64,000 bases of DNA from Ensifer sp. IC4062 (lineage in GTDB: Bacteria; Pseudomonadota; Alphaproteobacteria; Rhizobiales; Rhizobiaceae): positions 62,001-126,000 of the forward strand of contig NZ_JADYVD010000007.1 in NCBI RefSeq assembly GCF_020193575.1, written 5' to 3'. Positions 52,746 to 61,530 of the stretch are shown one piece after another (the first letter of the stretch is position 1; every line of letters starts with the position of its first letter). The translations under genes were made by a program, and so were the position numbers. The notes under the pieces were generated by a model, which did not search any database, was not told the DNA's origin, and was given only the letters and a program-made list of their open reading frames with translations.

Positions 52746-53735
52746 ATGTTCATGAAGAACATGGCTTTTCTTGTGGCATCGCTGACCTTCAGCCTCTGCG
52801 GCGGCGCCAGTGCCGAGGAGCTTCGGCCGGAAGATATCAACAAGGCTGCGCTCGCCTCCATCCCGCCCGAACGGCCGCGCGAAGCCTCGCCGCGACCGGA
52901 GCCGGCCATCGTCCATCTCCAGGTTCTCCTCGATCGCGCGGGTTCGTCTCCCGGAGTGATAGACGGCTACTATGGCGAGAACGTCAGCAAGGCGATCGCC
53001 GGGTTCGAGGCCATGCAGCATCTTCCCGTTGATGGAAAGCTGGATCCGGAAGTCATCGGCAGGCTTCCCGCCGGCAAGCCCGCCATCGAACCCTATGTCG
53101 TCACGGAAGAGGATGCCAAGGACCTCGTCGAGAGTATCCCCGAAGACTACGCCAAGCAGGCCAAGATGAAGCATCTTGGATATACCAGCGTGGCGGAAAA
53201 GCTGTCCGAGCGGTTCCACATGGACATTGACCTCCTGAAGGCGCTCAATCCGGGCTCGGCATTTGCCGTTGGTGACACGGTGTCGGTTGCGATCCCCGGC
53301 GCCGCGCAGGAGGGCAAGGGGAGGGTCAAGCGGATCGAAGCGCGCCGGCGAGCGGGCCAGGTCGCGGCGTTCGCGGAAGACGGCTCGCTGATCGTCGTTT
53401 ATCCGGCCACGATCGGCAGCGAAGAGACGCCTTCGCCCTCCGGCACGCACAAGGTGAAAGGGGTCGCTCGAAAGCCCGTCTATGTCTACGACCCCAAAGT
53501 CAACTTCAAGCAAGGCGACAACAACGAGCGTCTGGAGCTGCCCAGCGGCCCCAACGGTCCGGTTGGAAGCGTCTGGATCGACTTGACCGAGCCCACCTAC
53601 GGCATCCACGGCACGCCGGAACCCTCGCTCATCGACAAGGTGGGGTCACATGGATGCGTTCGCATGGCAAACTGGGACGCCGAGGAACTGGCGGGGATGG
53701 TCAAGCCGGGAGTCGTCGTCGAGTTCATCGACTGA
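52746..53735 (+). CDS. Secreted L,D-transpeptidase (YkuD) with peptidoglycan-binding domain
   Basis: From ATG 52746 (MFMKNMAFLVASLTFSLCGG; an ATG at 52752 is equally possible) the product has 329 residues: signal peptide, a PG_binding_1-like module (LQVLLDRAGSSPGVIDGYYG, AIAGFEAMQHLPVDGKL), a linker with a LysM-like stretch (LLKALNPGSAFAVGDTVSV), then the YkuD catalytic domain with HGTPEPSLI and SHGCVRMANWD, which holds the active-site His and Cys. It would form 3-3 crosslinks or attach proteins to peptidoglycan in the periplasm. It is convergent with the FMN-reductase gene; a RIME fragment occurs at 53757-53790. Confidence 0.9.
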   Translation: MFMKNMAFLVASLTFSLCGGASAEELRPEDINKAALASIPPERPREASPRPEPAIVHLQVLLDRAGSSPGVIDGYYGENVSKAIAGFEAMQHLPVDGKLDPEVIGRLPAGKPAIEPYVVTEEDAKDLVESIPEDYAKQAKMKHLGYTSVAEKLSERFHMDIDLLKALNPGSAFAVGDTVSVAIPGAAQEGKGRVKRIEARRRAGQVAAFAEDGSLIVVYPATIGSEETPSPSGTHKVKGVARKPVYVYDPKVNFKQGDNNERLELPSGPNGPVGSVWIDLTEPTYGIHGTPEPSLIDKVGSHGCVRMANWDAEELAGMVKPGVVVEFID

Positions 53736-53858
53736 CGGTATCATGAGCGACCGACGTCTGCGGCGCGAGGGGCTTTCAGCCCAAGTCCTTGGCCGCAGCA
53801 GACTGCTTTCCGCTTGACGGCAAGGCTTCGCGTTTTCCCGAAGAGCAACCCCGCCCGT

Positions 53859-54968
53859 TTACTTCTGTCGTGGCTGCGAGAGCTTTCCTCCAGCCGAGGA
53901 CAGCTTTCCAGACCGCTTCGCCGCGACCGCTTCGACCAATGTCCTTGCCGCGTTGCGGACCTCTTCCTGCACTGCCTCGTCGGCATCCAGCTCCTCATGG
54001 CTTGACGCGTAAGGTTTCCAGTAGCCGATGTAGCGATCCAGTTCCGCCAAAGGACCGGCCGGTTCGAGATGCATGTAGCAAAGCCAATCCGACAGGCTGC
54101 GTCGAACGTTCTCGACGCCCTCCACGTCACCGTGGACGATTACGGAAAAGAGCCGCCCGGCCAGATGCCGAGGATAGCTCCAACCGTCGAGTTCGATCGC
54201 CTTGGCGAGCTTCGCATCCTTGCCTTGGGTCAAGGTCGGATCGGGGTTGCCCCCGTCGGCGCAAACCAGCCGGTCCATCATCAGTTTTACCGGGGAGGAG
54301 ACGTGATACCAGTTGACCGGCGTGACGATCATGATGCCGTGTGCCTCGACCCACATCGGATAGATCTCATTCATCCAATCGTCGACCTGCCCGAGCGAAT
54401 AGTTCGGATAGCAGGAGCACGGCCAGTGACAGAGCGCGGGAGAGGTGGAGAAGCACGCCTTGCAGGGGTGGATCATCCGTCCATATTCCGAGGCGAGGCG
54501 ATGCAATTCGAGCACGCTCGTCTTCACCCCAGCCGTCTGGTCGATCGTCTCCTGCGCGATCTTCATCAGCCGATAGGACTTCGACATTTCGCCGGGACAG
54601 GTGTGTTCGCTGCGGGACGATCCAGATATCAACAGGATGCGCGCCGGACCCTCGGCGTCCAGATGACGCTCTTGCGCGGCGTGAATCGCATCACGGGCCG
54701 CAAGCCAATCGACGGACAGGTCGTAATTCGCATCGCTGAACGCAGCACCGGCCTTGCGGGTACGAGGTGCTTTTCGCTCGTGCTCATAGGCATCCCATGC
54801 CGCCGAAGCGATCTTGTCCAGTTCGGATCGAAGGCTATCGAATGCCGGATCCTGAAACCGGCTGAGGAAGCGGCGGCGAAACTCGGTCTCGGCGAGCCTC
54901 GGACTTGGCGTTCCCTTTCGCGGTTCGATTGCGGTCGGCGACGGCGTTGTGTTGGAGCTTTTGGACAT
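53859..54968 (-). CDS. NADPH-dependent FMN reductase/flavodoxin-fold protein
   Basis: The start at 54968 (MSKSSNTTPSPT) gives 369 residues. A disordered and helical N-terminal 130 residues precede the flavodoxin-like domain: ILLISGSSRSEHTCPGEMSK binds the FMN phosphate, then HPCKACFSTSPALCHWPCSC (a cysteine cluster of five), MIVTPVNWYHVSSPVKLMMD and a C-terminal FSVIVHGDVEGVENV. The Cys-rich segment suggests an iron-sulfur or thiol site as in iron-sulfur flavoproteins. The electron partner is unknown. The long N-terminal extension is unusual for the family. Confidence 0.82.
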   Translation of the reverse strand: MSKSSNTTPSPTAIEPRKGTPSPRLAETEFRRRFLSRFQDPAFDSLRSELDKIASAAWDAYEHERKAPRTRKAGAAFSDANYDLSVDWLAARDAIHAAQERHLDAEGPARILLISGSSRSEHTCPGEMSKSYRLMKIAQETIDQTAGVKTSVLELHRLASEYGRMIHPCKACFSTSPALCHWPCSCYPNYSLGQVDDWMNEIYPMWVEAHGIMIVTPVNWYHVSSPVKLMMDRLVCADGGNPDPTLTQGKDAKLAKAIELDGWSYPRHLAGRLFSVIVHGDVEGVENVRRSLSDWLCYMHLEPAGPLAELDRYIGYWKPYASSHEELDADEAVQEEVRNAARTLVEAVAAKRSGKLSSAGGKLSQPRQK

Positions 54969-55209
54969 CGTATACCTGCGTCGTTCGAATGCTTTGGATC
55001 TGTAATCGAGCACTATGCCGATTGTTCCACCGCCCACTTCGGGCGCCATCTATGAGGGCGCGACGAGCTGCGGGGTCCTTGGTTTGTCCCAGGCCGGTTC
55101 GAGACGTTCTCGCCGTCTGATGCTAGAGTGCCGCCTTGATCGGAGGGTGCCCATTTCCGGCTCTGTATCCGAGCGCGAGGTCGAAACCAGCACAGACGAG
55201 GTCAGGGCC

Positions 55210-55425
55210 ATGCACAAGTTCACAGTCATCGTCAGGCAAGAGTTCGAGGCAGACACGGCCGAGGAGGCTGCCTTGCTCATGTATCAACAACTGACCAAAG
55301 GCCCGGCGCCGCTGGAGTATTCGGTCACGGATGAGACGAAGGCTACAACGAGCCTGACACTCGAGCGGGAAAAGGCGGACGAGTTTGCCAGTGTCGATCA
55401 CACGGCAGATCCCGGCAATTGGTAG
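55210..55425 (+). CDS. Small conserved hypothetical protein
   Basis: A 71-residue protein (MHKFTVIVRQEFEADTAEEA) from ATG 55210, with GAGGTCAGGG upstream. The pattern of a beta strand, then an AEEAALLMYQQL helix, then SVTDETKATTSLTL strand suggests a compact alpha/beta fold similar to small DUF proteins that carry the AxxAEEAA motif. It has no membrane segment. The function is unknown. Confidence 0.6.
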   Translation: MHKFTVIVRQEFEADTAEEAALLMYQQLTKGPAPLEYSVTDETKATTSLTLEREKADEFASVDHTADPGNW

Positions 55426-56215
55426 CGCCGGCTCAAGAAGTGCGTAGCGGCGCCTTGGTCCAGATCGCCCGGCTTTCTTGCTCTGCGACCACCGCATGCA
55501 CCCCTGTGCCTGTGACAGGGACCCAGCAGCGCCGCGTCGGCGGCGCGGGGACGGCTACCATGGTGGCCAATTGTTGGTGCTGCGCGGCCAACAGCACTCC
55601 GTGATTCCTGTCGCCGCAGGCCGAGAATGTACGCAGTGATAATTTCCCGGACGCGGGGCTAACGACACGCCGAAAGCACTTCGATATAAATTGTCTAAGC
55701 TTCAAATGGCTGAAGTGCGAGACGGCTTATACTCCTTTCGACTTAGAGTACTACTCAGAAATATTCGTTTCCTGAACTATTGAATATGGCAGGAAATACA
55801 AGGGGATAGGGGATTCTACTCGGATGGCTGACGTGCCACCGTGAGCGCAGCCGAGGGGATCAAAACAAATTTTCAGATGTTGCCGGACCAGCCATTTGAA
55901 CGCGCTGGTCGGGGAGGGCGAGGGCGTGCGTACAGTACTTTCGCCCGATGAGGGGCCCCCGGCTTTAGCGAGGGGAGACCGGCCGCCATTGGCCGGTTTC
56001 CCACCTCTTCGAGAACGCGACTTCGTCGCGACGAAAGCCTCGGGGGGAACGATCGACAGCGGTTCGTTCAGCATTGTCGGCACTGATTCTAACAGCACCT
56101 CAACGGAAACCCTGAAGCCTTACTCCAAAACGGTGCCCATCGGCGCTGAAGATCGCCGCCATAAGCGGTTGTCCTCATCGGTTGTCATCTTCAACCGTGG
56201 GAATATAAATGTGGC
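55426..56215. other. Intergenic region with repeat fragment and hairpin
   Basis: 55500-55553 is a half RIME-type repeat (CCCTGTGCCTGTGACAGGG, GCGCCGCGTCGGCGGCGCGG). 55973-56002 is a 12-bp stem (GGGAGACCGGCC with GGCCGGTTTCCC, 6-base loop, one G-T), without T-run. No gene is supported; reading frames here are low-complexity. Confidence 0.5.
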
Positions 56216-57739
56216 ATGGATGAGCAACGATACGCTTTTGGACGGTTCGTGCTCGACCCTGGCAGCGGTGTGCTTCGCCGGGACGGCCAGCCCGTCGCGC
56301 TTGGCCAGCGCGGTATCGCCCTCCTCAAGACATTGCTCGAGGCTCACAATCAGCCGGTGGAAAAAGGCGCGCTGATCGATGCCGGTTGGCCCGGACTCAC
56401 GGTTGAGGAGAGCAACCTGTCCGTGCAGATCGCGCATCTGCGCAAAGCCCTTGGACAACGGGAGGATGGCCAGGACTGGATCGTGACGGTGCCGCGCCGG
56501 GGCTACCGCCTTCTCAAGGCTTCGGGATTTCGGCCGGAGGCAGAGATCTTTCCGTCGCTCGCGGTGTTGCCCTTCGCAAATCTCAGCGGCGATCCCGAGC
56601 AGCAGTATTTCGCGGACGGCGTCGTCGAGGACATCATCACCGCGCTCAGCCGGTTCAAATCCTTCGCGGTCATTGCCCGCAACACCAGCTTCGTCTACCG
56701 GGACGCCGGTGACAGCAGGAAAATCTCGGAGGAGCTTGGCGTCAGGTATGTGCTCGAAGGCAGCCTGCGCAAGTGGGGCAAACGGCTTAGGATTTCCGCC
56801 CAACTCGTCGATGCGGTCGCCAATGTGCCGCTTTGGGCGCAGAACTTCGATGGCGATCTTGAAGACGTCTTCGAATTCCAGGACCGGATCGCCGAGTCCG
56901 TCGTCATCTCGATCGAGCCGCAGGTGCAGAAGGCCGAGCTCGCACGCTCGCGGCGGGAGCGGCCGGAGAGCATTTCCGTCTACGACATATATCTGCGAAT
57001 CTTGCCGAAGATCCTCGCCGAGACTGCAGACCAGAATGCGGAAGCGCACGCGCTCCTGACCGGAGCGCTGGCGCAGGAGCCGGAAAACCCGCTCATTCTG
57101 GCACTCTCCTCCTATGTCATCGAGCATCGCAGGACGATGGGTTGGCCTCCGTTCGGGCCGGACGATACTCCGAGGTGCATCGAACTCGCCCGGCGTGGCA
57201 TCGAACGCGCCAACGGCGACGCCCTGGTGCTGGCCATGTGCGGCATAACGCTCATTATCGTGGCACGAGACTATAGCTGGGGCCTGGCGGTGATTCAGGC
57301 GGCCGTAGACACGAACCCGCACAATCTGGCGGTCGTCGTCCGGGCAGGGGTGGCAAACCTCTACTGCGGGAACCTTGACGCAGCGTTGGATTATTTCATG
57401 CGGGCGCGGCGCCTGAGCCCGCTCGATCCCCATGCTCACATGACCTTCTGCGGTCTTGCCGACATCGAGATGATCCGCGGCAACTATGAGCAATCGCTGC
57501 TCTGGGCGTCGAAATCGCTGGCGCTCAACCCGAATTTCGATCCGACCTTGTGGCTTCTGATCGCGAACAATGCGCATCTCGGGCGCATCGACGAGGCGAG
57601 GCGATATCTACAGCATCTATTGCTCATCGCTCCTGACAGCACCATCGCCAGCATTGCGAACGGCCAAACAGCCAAGGTCAACGATCGCCTCCGGATTATC
57701 GTGGATGGTCTCCGGCTGGCCGGCCTGCCGGAAGCTTGA
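56216..57739 (+). CDS. Winged-helix (OmpR/CadC-type) regulator with TolB-like and TPR domains
   Basis: A 507-residue protein. The N-terminal winged helix (1-103: RYAFGRFVLDPGSGVLRRDG, LTVEESNLSVQIAHLRKALG, VPRRGYRL) is followed by a TolB-like segment (PSLAVLPFANLSGDPEQQYF, FVYRDAG, GVRYVLEGSLRK, LVDAVANVPLWAQNFDG), then TPR helices to the end (DPHAHMTFCGLADIEMIRGN, DEARRYLQHLL). Such proteins are abundant in rhizobia, often beside cyclases; targets are unknown. No membrane segment is seen, unlike CadC. The start is tight against the preceding intergenic DNA, with a weak ribosome site. Confidence 0.87.
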   Translation: MDEQRYAFGRFVLDPGSGVLRRDGQPVALGQRGIALLKTLLEAHNQPVEKGALIDAGWPGLTVEESNLSVQIAHLRKALGQREDGQDWIVTVPRRGYRLLKASGFRPEAEIFPSLAVLPFANLSGDPEQQYFADGVVEDIITALSRFKSFAVIARNTSFVYRDAGDSRKISEELGVRYVLEGSLRKWGKRLRISAQLVDAVANVPLWAQNFDGDLEDVFEFQDRIAESVVISIEPQVQKAELARSRRERPESISVYDIYLRILPKILAETADQNAEAHALLTGALAQEPENPLILALSSYVIEHRRTMGWPPFGPDDTPRCIELARRGIERANGDALVLAMCGITLIIVARDYSWGLAVIQAAVDTNPHNLAVVVRAGVANLYCGNLDAALDYFMRARRLSPLDPHAHMTFCGLADIEMIRGNYEQSLLWASKSLALNPNFDPTLWLLIANNAHLGRIDEARRYLQHLLLIAPDSTIASIANGQTAKVNDRLRIIVDGLRLAGLPEA

Positions 57740-57776
57740 GGCCGCTTCCGTTCCTTGGAACTTTTGGGCTTCCGCT

Positions 57777-57870
57777 GCTGCATGTTTCCTTAAATCGTAC
57801 TCGATTCAAGGATAAAAACATGTGGCAATTCAAAGCGTTATAGTGTGCGCGTCTGGTCACACTGCACAAC
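57777..57870. repeat. Two-palindrome intergenic repeat, forward, second half decayed
   Basis: CTGCATGTTTCCTTAAATCG and CGATTCAAGGATAAAAACATG are clear; the second hairpin is degraded to TATAGTGTGCGCG with CACACTGC. It lies 37 bases after the TPR regulator stop. Confidence 0.75.
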
Positions 57871-57906
57871 GGTTGCGTAATGGATTTGGCGGGTGCTTTT
57901 TATCGC

Positions 57907-58021
57907 CCTCATCCCTGTGCTTGTCACAGGGATCCAGCAGCGCCGCGTCTGCGGCGCGGAAGAGTCTCTTCAGCCAAGGACTTGGGCTGGCTGGATTCCT
58001 GTGACAAGCACAGGAATGAGG
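57907..58021. repeat. RIME-type palindromic repeat (copy i, inverted)
   Basis: Full-length and in opposite orientation to copies a-c: CTCATCCCTGTGCTTGTCAC, GCGCCGCGTCTGCGGCGCGG, CCAAGGACTTGGGCTGG, TTCCTGTGACAAGCACAGG. The inverted flanks GGATTTGGCGGGTGCTTTT (before) and CAAGCCTTGCCGTACCGCAG (after) confirm that the mobile or amplified unit exceeds the core. Confidence 0.88.
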
Positions 58022-58153
58022 TTGGAGGACAAGCCTTGCCGTACCGCAGCCGACGAGCCCGAAGCAAACAGGGCAGGGTCTTCTGACGGTGGAATGTGGG
58101 AGTGGCGAGGACGGGTTGACGGAGAGCCACGGCGCGTCGCTGCCGGGGACACA

Positions 58154-59116
58154 TCACCCATAATGATGCGTGTACTCGCCAGCCCGAAAATCCACGAACC
58201 CCTGGGACCAGCGCTTGCCGGGCCAGACATAATCCACCCGGCCTTCCTCGGGCCGGTAGACGGCGGTGTAGAGGGTCGGGGAGCGCGGATTTCGCGCATG
58301 GACCGGCGGCTGGAGGAAGCAGTCGGTCAGGCCCTCGAGCGACATCGAAGGTTCGCTGAGCGCCTGCAGGAGCGCGCGCTGCCGCGCCAGAGAATTTGGC
58401 GGGGCTCGTTCGCTGCGCTGATGGTTCGCGCATGCCTTGAGGCGGGTGATGACCGGCCGCTGGCCGGGGCCGAGGAGGAGAGTGGCGTAGGTGCCCGATC
58501 GGTCGACCAGGGTGACGTTCTGCGAAAGCGCCACCGGGATACGGCAAAGGGCATCCACGGCCTGGCTGACGCGACGGCAGGTCTCAAGCACGTAGCGGAT
58601 CATGAGAATGATCGAGAAGCCGCGGCGCTGAACGCGGCCGCCGCCGAGCGTGACGCTCGCGACCAGCCCTTCCTCGTTCATGCCGTCGACGCAGCCTCCC
58701 CAAGGACGCTGCGCCTTCGCGATCACCTTCAGGCCCGACCAGGCGGTCAGCTCGAAGCGATCCGAGACGATATCGGGCGGATAGTCGAAATTGCGGATAA
58801 GTGCCGGGCCTTCCTGTCCGAGCCAGACCGCCTGGCTGCAGCCATAGCCCTCCGGTGCGGGGCGGTAGTGGCTGAGCATCCGGTGGGCGAGCTCGTCATC
58901 TCCGACGAGAGCGCAGACGTGCTCATAGTGCGGGACGAGCTCGGGCATGTGCTGCGCAAGCGCCGCGCGACATTCGCTCGCGGTGGGGGCGGTGGGGCGC
59001 GACGTCACGGCATGCCCGAAATACCAGCTCTCCACGCCGGCCCGACCGGCCGTGAAGCGGGAAAGCCAGTCTTCCCCGGGCCGATCCTCCCGCGCTGAGA
59101 CGAAGGTCTTGTGCAT
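58154..59116 (-). CDS. C45-type autoproteolytic acyltransferase/hydrolase
   Basis: A 320-residue Ntn-hydrolase of the acyl-coenzyme A:6-aminopenicillanic-acid acyltransferase type. The predicted self-cleavage site is before Cys93 in PEGYGCSQAVWLG, which would free the nucleophile; ALIRNFDYPPD, GGCVDGMNEEGLVAS and RYVLETCRRVSQAVDAL follow the family pattern. Homologues hydrolyse or transfer acyl groups of peptides or N-acyl amino compounds. It has no signal peptide, so is probably cytoplasmic. It is monocistronic. Confidence 0.83.
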   Translation of the reverse strand: MHKTFVSAREDRPGEDWLSRFTAGRAGVESWYFGHAVTSRPTAPTASECRAALAQHMPELVPHYEHVCALVGDDELAHRMLSHYRPAPEGYGCSQAVWLGQEGPALIRNFDYPPDIVSDRFELTAWSGLKVIAKAQRPWGGCVDGMNEEGLVASVTLGGGRVQRRGFSIILMIRYVLETCRRVSQAVDALCRIPVALSQNVTLVDRSGTYATLLLGPGQRPVITRLKACANHQRSERAPPNSLARQRALLQALSEPSMSLEGLTDCFLQPPVHARNPRSPTLYTAVYRPEEGRVDYVWPGKRWSQGFVDFRAGEYTHHYG

Positions 59117-59199
59117 GGCGAAGTATAGGGAGGGACTTGCCCTGTTGGCAACGCGAGGCGTTGGGGGCCGCTTGCGAGGGCAAGCAGACCCCCCGGCCG

Positions 59200-59305
59200 C
59201 TACAGTGTCGCGCGTCCTATCAGACGCGCAAAGGACGCTGTAGCACTTTGAATTGCTGCATGTTCTTGTCCTTTAATCGGCTACGATTAAAGGCGACATG
59301 CAGTA
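59200..59305. repeat. Two-palindrome intergenic repeat, inverted copy
   Basis: Complete 106-bp element in reverse: CTACAGTGTCGCGCGTC with GACGCGCAAAGGACGCTGTAG, linker CACTTTGAATTG, then CTGCATGTTCTTGTCCTTTA with TAAAGGCGACATGCAG. It ends 10 bases before the stop of the TetR remnant. Confidence 0.88.
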
Positions 59306-59314
59306 AACGCGCCT

Positions 59315-59420
59315 TTAGGAAGAGAGCGCCGCCACCGCTTCATCGAACGCTGAGGGCCTGGAAAGAACGTTTGCCAGCAACATGGCGCCTTCCAATGTGG
59401 CCAGCAACCTGCGTGGCCCT
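59315..59420 (-). pseudogene. C-terminal remnant of a TetR-family regulator
   Basis: The reverse strand reads RRLLATLEGAMLLANVLSRP then SAFDEAVAALSS and a stop, a typical end of a TetR ligand domain. The DNA-binding N-terminus is gone: a few dozen bases away the sequence becomes the opposite-strand dehydrogenase gene. It is the residue of a regulator once divergent from that gene. Confidence 0.6.
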
Positions 59421-59473
59421 CTTCTGCCGTGCATTTTGGCGCGACGCCGGCCTGTCGGGCACTGCGCAAAAGC

Positions 59474-60458
59474 ATGGTCGGGCCGCTTGTCGAGATGCAT
59501 GATGCGACGACCGCTGCTGATCGAGGTCGAAGCCTGCGGTATCTGCGGCGCCGACGTCTCCGACATCGAGCGGGCAGACCCGTCTTTGCAGCCGCCGCGC
59601 GTGCCCGGCCATGAGGTCGTCGGCCGCGTCGTCGCCCTTGGCGAGGGCGCTCCCTCGCGCTGGAAGCTGAGACAGCGCGTCGGCGTTGGTCGGCTGGGCG
59701 GCCATTGCAACGAATGCGACGAGTGCCGTCAGGCTCAGTTCCAGCTCTGCCGGAATCAGCCCCTCGTCGGCGCCACCTGCGATGACGGTTATGCCGAAAT
59801 GATGCTGGCGCGCGGCACGGGCCTCGTGTCGATCCCCGACGAGTTCGATTCAGTTGAGGCCGCGCCGATCCTCTGCGCCGGGATCGCCACATTCAACGCG
59901 CTGAAGAAGTGGGGCGCTGAGGCCGGCGACCTGATCGCCGTGCTCGGCATCGGCGGCCTCGGGCACATGGCGCTGCAATACGCCCGCAAGATGGGCTTCA
60001 AGGTTGCAGCAGTCGGTCACGGCCAGGACGTCGCCGAAGATGCGCTGACGCTCGGCGCGCATCTCTATATCGACACCAGCGAGGAGGATGCGGCCAGGAA
60101 GCTCAACGCGATGGGCGGGGCAAAGGCCATCATCACTACCATCGGCAATGCGGAAGCGGTATCGTCGTGTGGCGGGACTTGCCCCGCGCGGCAGGCTGGT
60201 GCTGCTTGGTGCGGGCAGGGACCCGTTGCCCGTGTCGGCCGGTCATCTCGTCGTCGGCGAGCGCAGTTTGCTCGGATCGATCACCGGCACGCCTTACGAA
60301 AACGAAAGAACCTCGACTTCGGCGTCCTGACCGGTGTGCGCCCCAAAATCGAGACGATGCCGCTCAAGAAGGCATCCGAAGCCTACCGGAAGATGAAGCC
60401 TGGTGACGTCAAGTTCCGGATGGTTCTAACCATGAAGGAGACCCGCCATGCGCATTAA
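59474..60458 (+). pseudogene. Zinc-dependent alcohol dehydrogenase, truncated and frameshifted
   Basis: A GroES-like/Rossmann MDR dehydrogenase with catalytic-zinc motifs EVEACGICGADVSD and PGHEVVGRV, the structural-zinc cysteines in GGHCNECDECRQAQFQLC, and the cofactor motif AVLGIGGLGHMALQYA. The N-terminus is disrupted (GPLVEMHD appears in another frame). Near 60162-60170 the frame slips to read VAGLAPRGRLVLLGAGRD up to ENERT, and near 60310 it slips back to LDFGVLTGVRPKIETMPL. About 48 residues are thus scrambled. The end overlaps the start of the cupin gene by 11 bases. Confidence 0.8.
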
Positions 60459-61128
60459 CGACGATCTGTCGAAACCAGTCATCGTCCATGGCGCGAAGCT
60501 GGACTGGGTGCCAAGTCCCGCGGCCGGCGTGGACCGGCGCATGCTTTTCCGCGTCGGCGGCGAGGTCGCCCGCGCCACCTCGATCGTGCGCTATGCCCCC
60601 GGCAGCGCTTTTCCTCGCCACATACACAGCGGCGGCGAAGAGATCCTCGTGCTGGAAGGCGTCTTCCAGGATGAGCATGGCGACTATCCGGCAGGCAGCT
60701 ACTTCCGCAATCCGCCCGGCACCTCGCATATCCCCGCCGCGAAAGAGGGCTGCATCATCTTCGTCAGGCTCTGGCAGTACCGTGACGGAGATCAGACTCA
60801 AATCGTTCGCCAGCCCGGCGAGGGCCATCGTGCGACACCGCGCCCGGGCGCCAGCGCCGCAACCATCCTGTTCGATGATGGCCGTGAGGAAGTCCGGCTC
60901 GAAGACTGGCAGGCCGACGAAACCGTCGCGGTCGCAAACACGCGCGGGTTGGAGTTCCTCGTCCTCTCGGGCGGGCTGACCATCGGCGGCGAAACACTGG
61001 CGCCACAGAGTTGGGGCCGTTTGCCCGCGGGCACCGACCTGACCGCGATCATCGGCCCGGAAGGCGCACGGATCTGGCTGAAGGACGCGCCTCTGATGCA
61101 CCCGGATGTGCTCCAGATGCCAGAATAG
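60448..61128 (+). CDS. ChrR-like bicupin protein
   Basis: A 226-residue protein with two cupin halves. The first has the full metal signature FPRHIHSGGEEILVLEGVFQDE (His, His, Glu) plus a late SHIP histidine; the second (about 130-215, EFLVLSGGLTIGGETLAPQS) lacks histidines and is probably structural. Similar to the cupin anti-sigma domain of ChrR but without the zinc anti-sigma N-terminus, so more likely a stand-alone metal enzyme or sensor. AAGGAG lies before the ATG inside the broken dehydrogenase reading frame, so it was once co-translated with it. Confidence 0.85.
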   Translation: MRINDDLSKPVIVHGAKLDWVPSPAAGVDRRMLFRVGGEVARATSIVRYAPGSAFPRHIHSGGEEILVLEGVFQDEHGDYPAGSYFRNPPGTSHIPAAKEGCIIFVRLWQYRDGDQTQIVRQPGEGHRATPRPGASAATILFDDGREEVRLEDWQADETVAVANTRGLEFLVLSGGLTIGGETLAPQSWGRLPAGTDLTAIIGPEGARIWLKDAPLMHPDVLQMPE

Positions 61129-61269
61129 TCCCGGTCGCGTCGAAGTCCGGTTGGTTGACTACGTCCGCTCGATTGGCGCTACAGCGAACTTTGTGCGTCT
61201 GATCACAGCACACGACGAGGCCAGCTTCGGCCTCGTCGACTGCGATACTGTAGCGCGTCTCCTCCTGCC

Positions 61270-61386
61270 CTCATTCCTGTGCGTGTCACAGGAATCCAGT
61301 CAACCCAAGTCCTTGGGCTGAAAATACTCTTCCGCGCCGCAGACGCGGCGCCGCTGGATTCCTGTGACGAGCACAGGAATGAGGGC
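61270..61386. repeat. RIME-type palindromic repeat (copy j)
   Basis: Full length: CTCATTCCTGTGCGTGTCAC, CCCAAGTCCTTGGGCTG, GCGCCGCAGACGCGGCGC, TTCCTGTGACGAGCACAGGA. It is followed by AAAGCATTCGCCAAACC as at copies a-c. Confidence 0.88.
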
Positions 61387-61455
61387 AAAAAAAAGCATTC
61401 GCCAAACCAACTGAGCTGTCCCGCCGGCATCAGCAGCGCTCGATAAGATTTCAAT

Positions 61456-61497
61456 CACCATCTATTCTTGACTGATAGATGGTGGTCGCCATATAAA
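61456..61497 (+). promoter_or_regulatory. Promoter and overlapping operator of the TetR gene at 61531
   Basis: A perfect 10-bp inverted repeat CACCATCTAT-N9-ATAGATGGTG (61456-61484) overlaps a good -35 box TTGACT (61468-61473); ATATAA at 61491-61496 gives a 17-base spacer. The geometry fits repression by the encoded TetR protein. Confidence 0.7.
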
Positions 61498-61530
61498 CTT
61501 CTGGGCAAAGTTGACAGGTCAGGAGCAAGC

